The notes under the pieces are model-generated. The model was not told the DNA's origin. It saw nothing but the letters and a program-made list of their open reading frames with translations, and searched no databases. From Lentisphaerota bacterium (GTDB lineage Bacteria; Verrucomicrobiota; Lentisphaeria; Victivallales; UBA1829): DNA of 50,687 bases. Made by a program: the position numbers and the translations under genes. The DNA lies in assembly GCA_015061565.1 (NCBI GenBank), contig SUWI01000010.1, forward strand, positions 1 through 50,687, given 5' to 3'. Numbering within the stretch: position 1 is the first letter of the stretch; each line of letters starts with the position of its first letter. Shown piece by piece: positions 33,218 to 41,842 of the stretch.

Positions 33218-35115
33218 AGAGCGTGATGAAAAAACATTTCCGGGCACTCAGCTGGCGGATTGACTGGGCGGATCTGGAACTGGGCAATCCCCGTATCCTC
33301 GACAAGATACAGCGCCGTGCCGATTCCTTTGCCGAAACCGCTGCAGACACTGCCATTATTTTCGGCACCCATTTCCGCTGGGATTTCCTGCCTTACTGGC
33401 CGGTCCTCCATATCCTTCTATCCGAGATTTCCCAAGCACTGAAAGAACGGGAAATCATGTTGTTCGACCATCATTCCGCGACCCTTGTCCACCGTTTCCA
33501 TTCTCCCGCGGAAATCCGGGGAGGCATGAGCAGCAAAATCCATCATCTGCCGTGGGCTCCCTCTCCGGAAGCCGCCGCCGACTGGAAATTCAACGGCGAA
33601 TATCTCGATTCCTGGCGCGTCATCGACGCCCGGACCGGAGGCCCGGCATACGTTCCGCAATATTACGCACAGGAGTTCTGCATCAACCATCCCGGCTATC
33701 GCGCCGCATATGCGAAATATCTGAAACAGCTGCTGGCAGAAACGGGCATCGATGGACTGATGTGCGACGACATGATCTATTTCGGCGGTTTCTATCATTG
33801 CGCCTGCGAATACTGCCGCAAAAAACTCTCTTTCAAACTTCCCGAAACGTCCGACGCTTCGTTCTGGGGCAACTGGGGCGACGCCCGCTGGCTTGAATAC
33901 CTCGCCATGCGGCGTGATTCCATCGGGGATTTTCTGGAAACCGTCAAGTCGGCTCTGCCGGAAAGGTTTCCGCTGATGTCCTGCAACACCACCGGTGCAT
34001 ACGGCGGCAACAGCAACCACTGCGGCCAGTCCATTCATGAATTTGTCCGCGGCGACAACCTCATCAATCTGGAACTTTGCGGGGAAAATCTGGTCCACCC
34101 GGAAGACCTGCAGGTGGCTCTCAATTATCAGGCAGGTGCTTCAAAAAAATACGGACTTCCCGTGATCGCCGTCGGGTATGGCGCTTTTTCCGATTCCGCC
34201 GGACATCTCTGGGCGATGGATCATCTTGCCGGCGTTTCCACCTGGTTCAGTGCAATAGTCGGACGCAGTTTTCCCGAAGAGATCCAGAAACACCTGCCGG
34301 GTGAAACCGCCATTGCCAAGGCGTTCCGTTTTGAAAAAGCCCATCCGGAACTCTTTGACGAACCGCTCGAATACGACTGCGCGGTTTATTTTTCGGAAAC
34401 GACCAAATACGGCAGTTATTTCGGTTCCTGCGAGGAGGGGTCGACCAAAGATTACCGGGATTTGATCGGAAAACTCTCTTCCGCGGGAATCCGTGCGGAA
34501 ACCGTTTTCGATTTCCCTGCCGATGCCGCGCAAAGTCCCTGCGTGGTGATGCCTTCCACCGCTCTTCTGTCGCACGAAGAACAAGCCGCGATGGATAAAT
34601 ATCTGGCTTCCGGAGGGGTGATCCTGCGGTATGGCCCTGATGATCTGACCGGTTTCCCGGTTTGTCCGGACAAGGATTTCGAATCCCTGGAGTGGCTGCG
34701 GAAACAGACTTTCGATTTCTACGATCCGGCCGATGAGTGGCGGGAACTCGAACGTGGGTTGTGGTACAATCCCGCCCGGAATCCGAAAGATCTACTGACC
34801 ATCCTGCGCTCGAATATGAGGTCTGATTTGCCGAAAGTGGAAGCGTCCGGTTTTGCGGTCAGTGTCCGGAAACATTCGATCCATCTGCTGGCGCTGGAAT
34901 ACGACCTGAAACTCAACGAAGAATTGGAAGCAAAATGGAAACAGTCCTCCCATGCCCGCCTGATCCGTGAGGCGAAACCGAAAAACTGCGCATCGGTTAT
35001 TTCGTGTTCCGTTCCGGTAAAAAAGGTGTATTGCCCGCTGGGCGGGAATGCGCGGCTGGAGGCAGGAAAAGCGAATCTGGAAGGAAACCCGATGTATATC
35101 ATCATGGAAATCTGA
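33214..35115 (+). CDS. glycoside-hydrolase-like TIM-barrel protein
   Basis: 633 aa, no signal peptide. The first 380 residues look like a TIM barrel (GIDGLMCDDMIYFGGFYHCACEYC with two Asp in a beta-strand end and a CxCxxC motif), with ITxxP-like barrel strands such as GLPVIAVGYGAF. Residues about 400-500 resemble the beta-galactosidase trimerisation / amidotransferase-like domain of GH42 enzymes (VVMPSTALLSHEEQAAMDKYLASGGVILRYGP). Probably hydrolyses an oligosaccharide in the cytoplasm; substrate and exact family not assigned. Starts within the regulator stop. Confidence 0.75.
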   Translation: MKSVMKKHFRALSWRIDWADLELGNPRILDKIQRRADSFAETAADTAIIFGTHFRWDFLPYWPVLHILLSEISQALKEREIMLFDHHSATLVHRFHSPAEIRGGMSSKIHHLPWAPSPEAAADWKFNGEYLDSWRVIDARTGGPAYVPQYYAQEFCINHPGYRAAYAKYLKQLLAETGIDGLMCDDMIYFGGFYHCACEYCRKKLSFKLPETSDASFWGNWGDARWLEYLAMRRDSIGDFLETVKSALPERFPLMSCNTTGAYGGNSNHCGQSIHEFVRGDNLINLELCGENLVHPEDLQVALNYQAGASKKYGLPVIAVGYGAFSDSAGHLWAMDHLAGVSTWFSAIVGRSFPEEIQKHLPGETAIAKAFRFEKAHPELFDEPLEYDCAVYFSETTKYGSYFGSCEEGSTKDYRDLIGKLSSAGIRAETVFDFPADAAQSPCVVMPSTALLSHEEQAAMDKYLASGGVILRYGPDDLTGFPVCPDKDFESLEWLRKQTFDFYDPADEWRELERGLWYNPARNPKDLLTILRSNMRSDLPKVEASGFAVSVRKHSIHLLALEYDLKLNEELEAKWKQSSHARLIREAKPKNCASVISCSVPVKKVYCPLGGNARLEAGKANLEGNPMYIIMEI

Positions 35116-35154
35116 AATTTCAACATAAAACCCAAACATAGAAAGGTCGGAAAA

Positions 35155-35889
35155 ATGAAACAACAAACAACCAAAAAACATCGCAGCCGGGTAGAATTCA
35201 CATTGATAGAACTCCTGGTTGTCATCGCCATCATTGCCATTCTGGCGGGAATGCTCCTGCCGGCATTGAACCGCGCCCGCGAAAGTGCAAAACTCTCATC
35301 CTGCATCAGCAATCTCAAACAAATGGGCACTGCAGCCAGAATGTATGTCGACGATAATCTCGGCTATTTCCCGCCCAGGGTGAGGGACAACAAAGACGAC
35401 AACAACAACTATTGCTATCTGGAAAACTTTGTCCTGTATTTTAATCCGAAAGCCAAACGCATGACGACGAGCGAAGCCCAACAGAAATTCGGCCTTACTT
35501 ATGTGCCGAACCCGTTCCGCTATGATCCCCCGAAAGTTATGGTCTGCCCGAAATCCCAGGGCGCCAATACCGAAACTCATACCTCGACGACCTGGAGAAA
35601 GTTCGGGATCGTCTATCTGTCATGGACTTATTTCCTCGGCAAAAAATACGATTCGGCTCTGCGGTCCAGAAAGGGCAAACCCTGGCTCTTTTCCGAACAA
35701 TGCATGCGCGGCAACGACAACTGCTACACAGGACAGGATTATAATTTCTGCCCGCATGTCCATGGCGTTAAAAACAATGCCTGTCTGGTGGACGGTTCCG
35801 TTTTGAATATGCCGATTTTTTACACTGTTTCCGGTCAGTCCAACAAAAGCGATTTCTGGCCGCAGAGACAATACCGCTGGGAACAGTGA
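35155..35889 (+). CDS. prepilin-type pseudopilin (DUF1559-like)
   Basis: 244 aa. N-terminal cleavage/methylation segment [29 protein letters not shown], preceded by a basic leader KKHRSRVE; residue -1 is Glu rather than the usual Gly. Extracellular C-terminal part ends with [16 protein letters not shown], the H-x-G-N-x-DGxV pattern of DUF1559-type proteins. Would be inserted by the Sec system, cut by a prepilin peptidase and assembled or anchored with the helix in the membrane. Placed between two glycosidase-like genes. Such pseudopilins are very numerous in planctomycete and lentisphaerae genomes. Confidence 0.88.
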   Translation: MKQQTTKKHRSRVEFTLIELLVVIAIIAILAGMLLPALNRARESAKLSSCISNLKQMGTAARMYVDDNLGYFPPRVRDNKDDNNNYCYLENFVLYFNPKAKRMTTSEAQQKFGLTYVPNPFRYDPPKVMVCPKSQGANTETHTSTTWRKFGIVYLSWTYFLGKKYDSALRSRKGKPWLFSEQCMRGNDNCYTGQDYNFCPHVHGVKNNACLVDGSVLNMPIFYTVSGQSNKSDFWPQRQYRWEQ

Positions 35890-35936
35890 GTTTGAGCATT
35901 CGTTAATCTTTTCCATGACAGAAGGAAGTTTTGTGA

Positions 35937-38705
35937 ATGAAAAAGTCATTTTATCTTCTGCTTCTCAGCTCGGCTGTGCTGGCCGGGGCACAGAATCGTT
36001 ATGCCAAGCTGGATGAAAAAAAACCGCTGACCCTGACCGAAAAAGGAAAATCATGCTACCGGATCGTATCGGCAGATCATCCGACGGCGAAATTTGCGGC
36101 TTCCGAACTGAAAAAATATTTGAAACTCGCTACGGGTGCCGATGCGGACGGCAGCAGTGTGACGATCAAGGTCGGCGTCCTGCCGGAATCCGCGGATATG
36201 AAAAATCTGCCCCGCGACGGCTTTATCATCCGTTCGGTTGGAAACACCATATACATCGCGGGACGTGACGACAAGAAGTATGCTCCCAATTCACGGAACA
36301 GTCCGTGGGGCGACCTGTTCGAACGCGCCACGCTGTTTGCCGTATACGACTTTCTGGAACGTTTTGCGGGTGCCAGATTTGTCTTTCCGGGAGAAGGGGA
36401 ATATATCCGGAAGAATCCGACCCTGAAAGTTCCCACCATGGATATTTTCGAGCGTCCGGACAATACGGTCCGGAATTGGACCTGGGAAAAAAGCCGGCAA
36501 GTCAAGCTCAACAATTACCGTCTGCGGATGCAGACCACCTTGATCCCGAACAGCCATGGACTCGGCAGAATGGGTTATCCGGAACGATTCGGGAAGAGCC
36601 ATCCGGAATATTTTGCCTTGCGGGCGAACGGCACCCGGAGTGTCGCGGTCGGCGAACGCATGGGCGGACATCTCTGCTTTTCTTCTCCGGTTGTCGAGGA
36701 GATTTATCAGGATGCCAAGGCATACCTGACCGGAAAAAGCGCCAAAGAGCGCGGGGTTTATGTCGCCCGCTGGAAAACCTTCGTCTGGGATCTGAATGCA
36801 GCGTATGGTCCGTATTTCAATCTAATGCCGCAGGACGGCATGACCGGCTGTCTGTGTCCGCAATGCCGGAAACTGGCTGCCGCTGATCCAAGCTGGCTTT
36901 CGGAGCAGATCTGGAACCTGACGGTCAATATCAGCAAACGCCTGAAAAAAGATGGTGTCAAAGGGTATGTCACGCAAATGGCGTATGGCATTCCCAGAAC
37001 CATTCCGTCATGCGACATCCCCGCCGATATCCCGGTACAGGTAGCTCTTGACGGTCCTTGGTCTCTAGACAAAAAAGCAAACTGGGAAAAACAGGACAAA
37101 GTGTTGACGGACTGGGTCCGGAAACTCGGACATCAGGTTTATCTGTGGAATTATGTCTGCAAATATTCCGCTCGGGATATCAGGGATGTTCCCTGTTCGA
37201 CGCCCCGGGCGGTGGCGGCGTATTATTCGAAAATCAAAGACCGTTCCTTCGGCGCCTATATGGAAAGCGATACGGATCAGCCGTCTTATCAGGTGTTCAA
37301 CAAATACGTCTTTGCAAAAATGATGTGGAACAAAGAACTGGACGGAGTCAAACTCTATGAGGACACCTGCCGCGATCTGTTCGGCAAAGCCGCACCCGCC
37401 ATGCTGAAGTTTTTCGACCGGCTGGAAAATCAGTGGTTGAAGCGGATCGCCAATAATGTGGTCATGGCTCCGAGCGGTCCGGTGGGCGTTGCCCCGAATG
37501 AACGGACCCTGTGGGAAAAGATTTATTCTCCCGCGTTCCGTGCGGAATTGCGCAAGGATATCAATGCCGCGAAAAACGCGGTCCGCACCGACCGTGATGC
37601 CCTCAGACGGGTGGTTTATTTCGAACGTGAATACCTGAACCGGCTGAATAAGGCGGCGGGACAATTTGCCGCCGCGCAGAAGGCCCGTGAACTGTGTTTC
37701 GCAGTTGTCGCCGATTCCCGTGAAAATGCGAAAAAACTGATGCTGCGGAATCCGGGGAAAACTCCGACTGTTGTCCGAGTCTGGAAAGATGAGAACAATC
37801 TTTATGTCGGCGGCGATTGCATTGAACCTGAAATGGATCGGGTCTTCACGCAGAAACTGCCCGCCGACGATCCTTCGATCTGGACCTTGAACTGCATGGA
37901 GATCTTCCTGGATCCCGAGGCGGCCGGCAAGGAATATTATCAGTTCATGGTCAGTTCCGACGGACAGTTCTGCGACTTGAAAGCGGACAAGGTCAAAAAA
38001 ATTACCGATGTCAAATGGAACAGCGGGGCAAAATTGAATGTCGGAACCAGTGCCAACGGCTGGATTTTCACACTGACAATTCCGCTGAAAGCGCTCGGCC
38101 CGGTCCCGCTGGATCGGATCGGTGCCGATTTCTCCCGTTCCAGAGTCTTGAAAGGGGAAAAAACCGAATACACCCGCTGGAGTCCTTTTGTCAGAAACAA
38201 CGGCGATGCGGAAAATTTCGGTTTTCTGTATTTGAAAGAACCGCCGCAGAAAAACATGTTCCGCACTCCGACTTTTGCTGCACCCAAAAAAGGACGGTCG
38301 GTCGGTTCCTGGCTGATCGACAACAAGGATGTGCAGCTCGTAACGCTCGATAAAGAGGAATTCATGTTTGACGGACAGAGTATGCGGCTGGAAAATCCGG
38401 ACAAGCGGAATTTGAACGTTTCGCAGTATATCAAAGGGCTCGAAGGCGGAAAACGTTACCGGATCCGTATTTTCATGCGGACGGCATTGAAATCAGGCAG
38501 CGCTTTCATGCAGCTCTGGAATGGACGCAATTACGCTTTCCCGAACGGCGGAGCCATGGGGAACACTCCGTGGACAGCTTATTCTTACGAATTCACCGCG
38601 GATAAAGAGATCGAAAAGAAACATCCTTATCTCCGGCTGTACCTTTACAAAGGAGAAGGGCGAGTTTGGTTTGACGGCGCGGTTCTGGAAAAAATCGAGC
38701 CGTGA
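35937..38705 (+). CDS. secreted DUF4838-type glycosidase-like protein with C-terminal carbohydrate-binding-like domains
   Basis: 922 aa. Signal peptide MKKSFYLLLLSSAVLAGAQ. Residues 30-140 are the alpha/beta domain preceding the barrel (AASELKKYLKLATGA; IYIAGRDDKKY). The barrel region contains DGMTGCLCPQC (about 300) with the CxCxxC motif of DUF4838. Residues about 600-760 resemble a CBM9-type domain (VVRVWKDENNLYVGGDC; EIFLDPEAAGKEYYQFMV; FTLTIPLKALG), and the last 120 residues resemble a carbohydrate-binding jelly roll (KRYRIRIFMRTALKSGSAFMQLW). A large exported glycan-degrading or glycan-binding enzyme; substrate unknown. Last gene of the GntR operon. Confidence 0.8.
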   Translation: MKKSFYLLLLSSAVLAGAQNRYAKLDEKKPLTLTEKGKSCYRIVSADHPTAKFAASELKKYLKLATGADADGSSVTIKVGVLPESADMKNLPRDGFIIRSVGNTIYIAGRDDKKYAPNSRNSPWGDLFERATLFAVYDFLERFAGARFVFPGEGEYIRKNPTLKVPTMDIFERPDNTVRNWTWEKSRQVKLNNYRLRMQTTLIPNSHGLGRMGYPERFGKSHPEYFALRANGTRSVAVGERMGGHLCFSSPVVEEIYQDAKAYLTGKSAKERGVYVARWKTFVWDLNAAYGPYFNLMPQDGMTGCLCPQCRKLAAADPSWLSEQIWNLTVNISKRLKKDGVKGYVTQMAYGIPRTIPSCDIPADIPVQVALDGPWSLDKKANWEKQDKVLTDWVRKLGHQVYLWNYVCKYSARDIRDVPCSTPRAVAAYYSKIKDRSFGAYMESDTDQPSYQVFNKYVFAKMMWNKELDGVKLYEDTCRDLFGKAAPAMLKFFDRLENQWLKRIANNVVMAPSGPVGVAPNERTLWEKIYSPAFRAELRKDINAAKNAVRTDRDALRRVVYFEREYLNRLNKAAGQFAAAQKARELCFAVVADSRENAKKLMLRNPGKTPTVVRVWKDENNLYVGGDCIEPEMDRVFTQKLPADDPSIWTLNCMEIFLDPEAAGKEYYQFMVSSDGQFCDLKADKVKKITDVKWNSGAKLNVGTSANGWIFTLTIPLKALGPVPLDRIGADFSRSRVLKGEKTEYTRWSPFVRNNGDAENFGFLYLKEPPQKNMFRTPTFAAPKKGRSVGSWLIDNKDVQLVTLDKEEFMFDGQSMRLENPDKRNLNVSQYIKGLEGGKRYRIRIFMRTALKSGSAFMQLWNGRNYAFPNGGAMGNTPWTAYSYEFTADKEIEKKHPYLRLYLYKGEGRVWFDGAVLEKIEP

Positions 38706-38718
38706 ATGAAACTCCCCG

Positions 38719-38759
38719 GCATCGTGTGACTTGAATTGGCAATTTAAATTACACGATGC
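38719..38759 (+). terminator. stem-loop downstream of DUF4838 gene
   Basis: GCATCGTGT and ACACGATGC form a perfect 9-bp stem around a 23-nt AT-rich loop, 14 bp after the stop codon. No U-run follows, so it may be a processing or protection structure rather than an intrinsic terminator. Confidence 0.45.
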
Positions 38760-38843
38760 TCCTTATGATCCTCTTCTACAAACTGGCGCATTGTGCCCGC
38801 CGTATCGTGTCAGTGGAGTTGAGGAGATGGTCCGTCCGGAATC

Positions 38844-39011
38844 CGCGAACTTTTTTTACGGAGGATACGGAGAATACGGAGTTTCGCGGGAATCCATGTC
38901 GAAACCCGGAAAACCAGGATTTTCATTCTGTTTTTCTATTCAGGTGCCGCTCCTGTCTTACGCGTTCTCCGTATTCTCCGTATCCTCTGTATCCTCCGTT
39001 TCAGTTCGCGA
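38844..39011. repeat. palindromic ACGGAG-unit repeat element
   Basis: Left arm: three tandem units (ACGGAGGAT, ACGGAGAAT, ACGGAG; 38858-38881). Right arm: four units in inverted orientation (38967-38999). 21 nt of the right arm exactly pair with the left. Outer CGCGAAC (38845-38850 region) and GTTCGCG (39004-39010) extend the inverted repeat. Unit repeats of this kind, encoding TEDTEDTE-like frames, occur in intergenic DNA of many environmental bacteria. Confidence 0.75.
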
Positions 39012-39089
39012 AGAGAAATTTTTTCATACCCAACTCCGCTGACGCGATCCTGCCCGCCGCGGAAAAGTCCGGTTTTTTCTTCTTCGGCA

Positions 39090-39118
39090 TTGAAAAAAAC
39101 GCGTTTTGATGCTACAAT
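39090..39118 (+). promoter_or_regulatory. promoter of metallophosphoesterase gene
   Basis: TTGAAA (39090-39095), 17 bp, TACAAT (39113-39118), 44 bp before the chosen start codon. Confidence 0.6.
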
Positions 39119-39162
39119 ATGTTTCATATTGATTTTTCATCATTAACCAAATGGAGAAGAAA

Positions 39163-40323
39163 ATGAAACGCAACCTCTTCATTGTCCTGGCCGTGATGTG
39201 CGCCTGGATGACGGCCTGCACCACTGCGGAACCTGCTAAACCGGCGAAAGCTGATCCGCCCCCCAAGGCCGCAGTCGCCCAGCCGAAAACCGCTGCCAAG
39301 CCCGGGAAATTCCGGATGCCGGTGCTCAGCCATCCGGATTCGTGGAGCATGGTCGTGATCCCCGATGTGCAGGCTTATACGGAACGGCCCCGCAATCACG
39401 GCATCGTCGATATCATGAACACCTGGATCCTGGATTTCATGGAACCGCTGAAGATCCAGCAGGTGCTGTTCACCGGCGACCTGGTTTACCGCAACGACCA
39501 GCGGATCCTCTCCCCGGACCGCAACTCCCTGCTCGGCAGGGAACAGTGGAAAGCGTTCTCCCGGCTGATGGAACGTCTGGACGGCCGGATCTCCTATATC
39601 CTCTGCACCGGCAATCATGACTACGGGAACAATTCGGCGGAAAACCGGAATTCCTGGTTCGACCGCTATTTCCCGACCGACCGCAATCCGCAGACCCGGA
39701 AACATCTGGTGGCCTGCAATTACAATGCGTTCGGCAGGACGACGCTGGAAAATGCCGCGTATGAATTCACCGCGCCGGCGCCCGACAACCGGAAATTCCT
39801 GGTGATCGCGCTCCAGTTCGCCCCGACCGATGCCGATCTGAACTGGGCCGCCAAACTGGCCGCCCAGCCCCGGTTCAAAGACCATTTCGGCATTGTGCTG
39901 ACCCACTCATATCTCGCCTGGACCGGCGAGCGTCTGAAAAAGGAAAAATACCGTCTGAGCCATCAGGGCGGCAATGCCGGCGAAGCGATTTTCCAGAAAC
40001 TGGTCTTTCCCGCCACCAACATCCGCATGGTGATCTGCGGCCATATCGCCCGGGCTGACCTCTGGGAACGCGGCGTGTCATTTTCCATGGCGCAAAACGC
40101 CTCCGGCAAGAAGGTGGCGCAGATGGCGTTCAATACACAGGCGATCGGCGGCGGTTTCCACGGCAGCGGCGGCGACGGCTGGCTCAGACTGCTGGAATTC
40201 ATGCCTGACCGCAAAACCATCAAGGCGACCACGTTCTCCCCGCTGTTCGCGATCTCCCCGTCCACCCGTCATCTGGCGTGGAAACGCGATGCCCGCTGTG
40301 AGTTTACTTTCACCCTCGACTGA
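39163..40323 (+). CDS. metallophosphoesterase lipoprotein
   Basis: 386 aa from ATG 39163, which has GGAGAAG upstream; the track ATG at 39151 overlaps that site. Lipoprotein signal with lipobox AWMTAC. A short Ala/Lys/Pro-rich linker follows (PAKPAKADPPPKAAVAQPK). Calcineurin-like motifs: IPDVQAY (first metal), TGDLVYRND, TGNHDYGN, LTHSYLAW and CGHIARADLWERG. The first motif has DxQ instead of DxH. Likely a periplasmic or surface phosphoesterase; substrate unknown. Monocistronic, with promoter and strong terminator. Confidence 0.88.
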   Translation: MKRNLFIVLAVMCAWMTACTTAEPAKPAKADPPPKAAVAQPKTAAKPGKFRMPVLSHPDSWSMVVIPDVQAYTERPRNHGIVDIMNTWILDFMEPLKIQQVLFTGDLVYRNDQRILSPDRNSLLGREQWKAFSRLMERLDGRISYILCTGNHDYGNNSAENRNSWFDRYFPTDRNPQTRKHLVACNYNAFGRTTLENAAYEFTAPAPDNRKFLVIALQFAPTDADLNWAAKLAAQPRFKDHFGIVLTHSYLAWTGERLKKEKYRLSHQGGNAGEAIFQKLVFPATNIRMVICGHIARADLWERGVSFSMAQNASGKKVAQMAFNTQAIGGGFHGSGGDGWLRLLEFMPDRKTIKATTFSPLFAISPSTRHLAWKRDARCEFTFTLD

Positions 40324-40344
40324 ACTGCAGTCAGTTTAAAACGG

Positions 40345-40390
40345 AAAACCGTTCCGGCAAGCTGTGATCCGGCTTCCGGAACGGTTTTTT
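40345..40390 (+). terminator. intrinsic terminator after metallophosphoesterase gene
   Basis: Stem AAAACCGTTCCGG / CCGGAACGGTTTT with a smaller inner AAGC/GCTT stem, ending in TTTTTT. It lies between convergent genes, 13 bp from the proA stop, and could also act for proA. Confidence 0.85.
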
Positions 40391-40403
40391 CATGGCGCTG
40401 CGG

Positions 40404-41681
40404 TCAGCGGATCTGACCTTCTCCGTAGATCCGGTATTTGTAGGAAGTGAGTTCCTTCAGCCCCATCGGACCGCGGGCGTGGAGTTTATCCGTGCTGATG
40501 CCGATCTCGGCGCCCATGCCGAATTCGCCGCCGTCGGTGAAACGCGTGGAGGCGTTCCAGTAGACCGTGGCGGAATCCACGGCGGACAGGAAATATTCGG
40601 CCGTGGCCGGATTCTTGGTGATGATGCTGTCGCTGTGTCCCGAGCCGTATTGGTTGATGTGAGCGGCGGCAGCCTCGGCGGACGCGACCAGCCGGCCGGA
40701 AATATCGAGGCTGAGATATTCGTTGTAAAGTTCTTCTTCCTTGCCTTCGACCGCGGCGGGATCGAATTTCCGCCAGGCGGCATCGCCGTGGACGGTGACG
40801 CCTTCGGCCTGGCAGAGGGTCCTGACTTTGGGGATGAATTCGGCGGCGATCTTTTCATTGACGAGCAGGGTTTCCAGCGCGTTGCAGACGCCGGGGCGCT
40901 GGCATTTTCCATTGCGCAGGATCTTGAGCGCCATTTCCTGATCCGCCTCGGAATCGACATACAGATGGCAGACGCCTTTGTAATGTTTGATCACGGGAAT
41001 GGTGGACTGTTCGACCACGGCGCGGATGAGCCGTTCGCCGCCGCGGGGGATGATGAGGTTGATATAGGCGTCGAGTTTCAGCATTTCGGAAACAGCCTCG
41101 TGAGCGGTCCACGGAATGAATTGCACCGCGCCTTCTGGCATGCCCTCGGCGAGACCGGCTTTCAGGATGCAGTCGGCGATCGCACGGTTGGACCGGATCG
41201 CCTCGGAGCCGCCGCGCAGGATGACCGCATTGCCGGCTTTCAGGCAGAGTCCCGCGGCATCCACGGTCACATTGGGACGCGATTCATAGATGAACCCGAT
41301 CACGCCGATCGGCACGGAAACTTTTTCGATCCGGATGCCGTTGGGACGGGTGGTGACGGAAAGTTTTTCACCGACGGGATCGGGCAGGGTGACCACATGA
41401 CGGAGACCGTCGGCCATGGCTTTGATGCGCTGGTCGGTGAGTTTCAGGCGGTCGAGCAGGGCGCCGGAAGTGCCTTTGGCGGCAGCTTTTTCCATATCGA
41501 CGGCATTGGCGGCCAGCAGGGCGGGAGCGTTCTGTTCCACGGAATCGGCCATGGCGCTCAGCCAGCGGTTTTTCGCCTCGGCGGTCACATTGGCCAGCTG
41601 AAGCGCGCCCTGCCGTGCCTTCATGCCCATCTGTTTCAATGCATTGCGCAGTTCGTCTCCCGTAATATTTTCCGCATTCAT
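40404..41681 (-). CDS. proA: gamma-glutamyl phosphate reductase ProA
   Basis: 425 aa, usual length. Second step of proline synthesis, NADPH-dependent reduction of glutamyl 5-phosphate. Signatures: GVIGFIYESRPNVT, LRGGSEAIRSN, GVCHLYVD, and RNGKCQRPGVCNALETLLV with the catalytic Cys. C-terminal FMGAEIG-like FGMGAEIGISTDKLHARGPMGL. AAAGGA precedes the ATG. Own promoter; proB is not in the window. Confidence 0.97.
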   Translation of the reverse strand: MNAENITGDELRNALKQMGMKARQGALQLANVTAEAKNRWLSAMADSVEQNAPALLAANAVDMEKAAAKGTSGALLDRLKLTDQRIKAMADGLRHVVTLPDPVGEKLSVTTRPNGIRIEKVSVPIGVIGFIYESRPNVTVDAAGLCLKAGNAVILRGGSEAIRSNRAIADCILKAGLAEGMPEGAVQFIPWTAHEAVSEMLKLDAYINLIIPRGGERLIRAVVEQSTIPVIKHYKGVCHLYVDSEADQEMALKILRNGKCQRPGVCNALETLLVNEKIAAEFIPKVRTLCQAEGVTVHGDAAWRKFDPAAVEGKEEELYNEYLSLDISGRLVASAEAAAAHINQYGSGHSDSIITKNPATAEYFLSAVDSATVYWNASTRFTDGGEFGMGAEIGISTDKLHARGPMGLKELTSYKYRIYGEGQIR

Positions 41682-41718
41682 GATCGGGTCCTTTCATAGT
41701 TGGTTTTCCACACCTCGT

Positions 41719-41747
41719 AATATATCACTCTTCGGCGGAAAATGCAA
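41719..41747 (-). promoter_or_regulatory. proA promoter
   Basis: On the minus strand, TTGCAT (41747-41742), 17 bp, TATATT (41724-41719), 37 bp before the start codon. Confidence 0.6.
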
Positions 41748-41772
41748 AATATTCTTTTTTCCGGAAAATGAC

Positions 41773-41800
41773 TTGTAATTTCGGCCGGATGGGTTAATAT
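41773..41800 (+). promoter_or_regulatory. promoter of glycerophosphodiesterase gene
   Basis: TTGTAA (41773-41778), 16 bp, TAATAT (41795-41800), 42 bp before the chosen start. Confidence 0.45.
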
Positions 41801-41842
41801 TAAGCTGTTCACCGGATGAGAATTTGCTCGAAAGGAAAAAAG

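Larger units (their letters stand above)
38706..39162. other. 457-bp intergenic region with hairpin and palindromic repeat element
   Basis: No gene is supported. It holds, in order, a 9-bp hairpin after the DUF4838 gene, a long palindromic element built of ACGGAG/GATACGGAG-type units, and the promoter of the metallophosphoesterase gene. The ORFs 38731..39042 and 38756..39109 of the track translate the repeat (for example TEDTENTE) and lack ribosome sites. Confidence 0.6.

Noticed and set aside
38756-39109. 117-aa ORF containing FFTEDTENTEF
   Set aside because: It is the translated form of the ACGGAG repeat; no ribosome site, and the frame is set by the repeat unit.
41816-41842. Upstream start of the glycerophosphodiesterase
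   Set aside because: The AAAGGA site lies inside this segment and serves the ATG at 41843.
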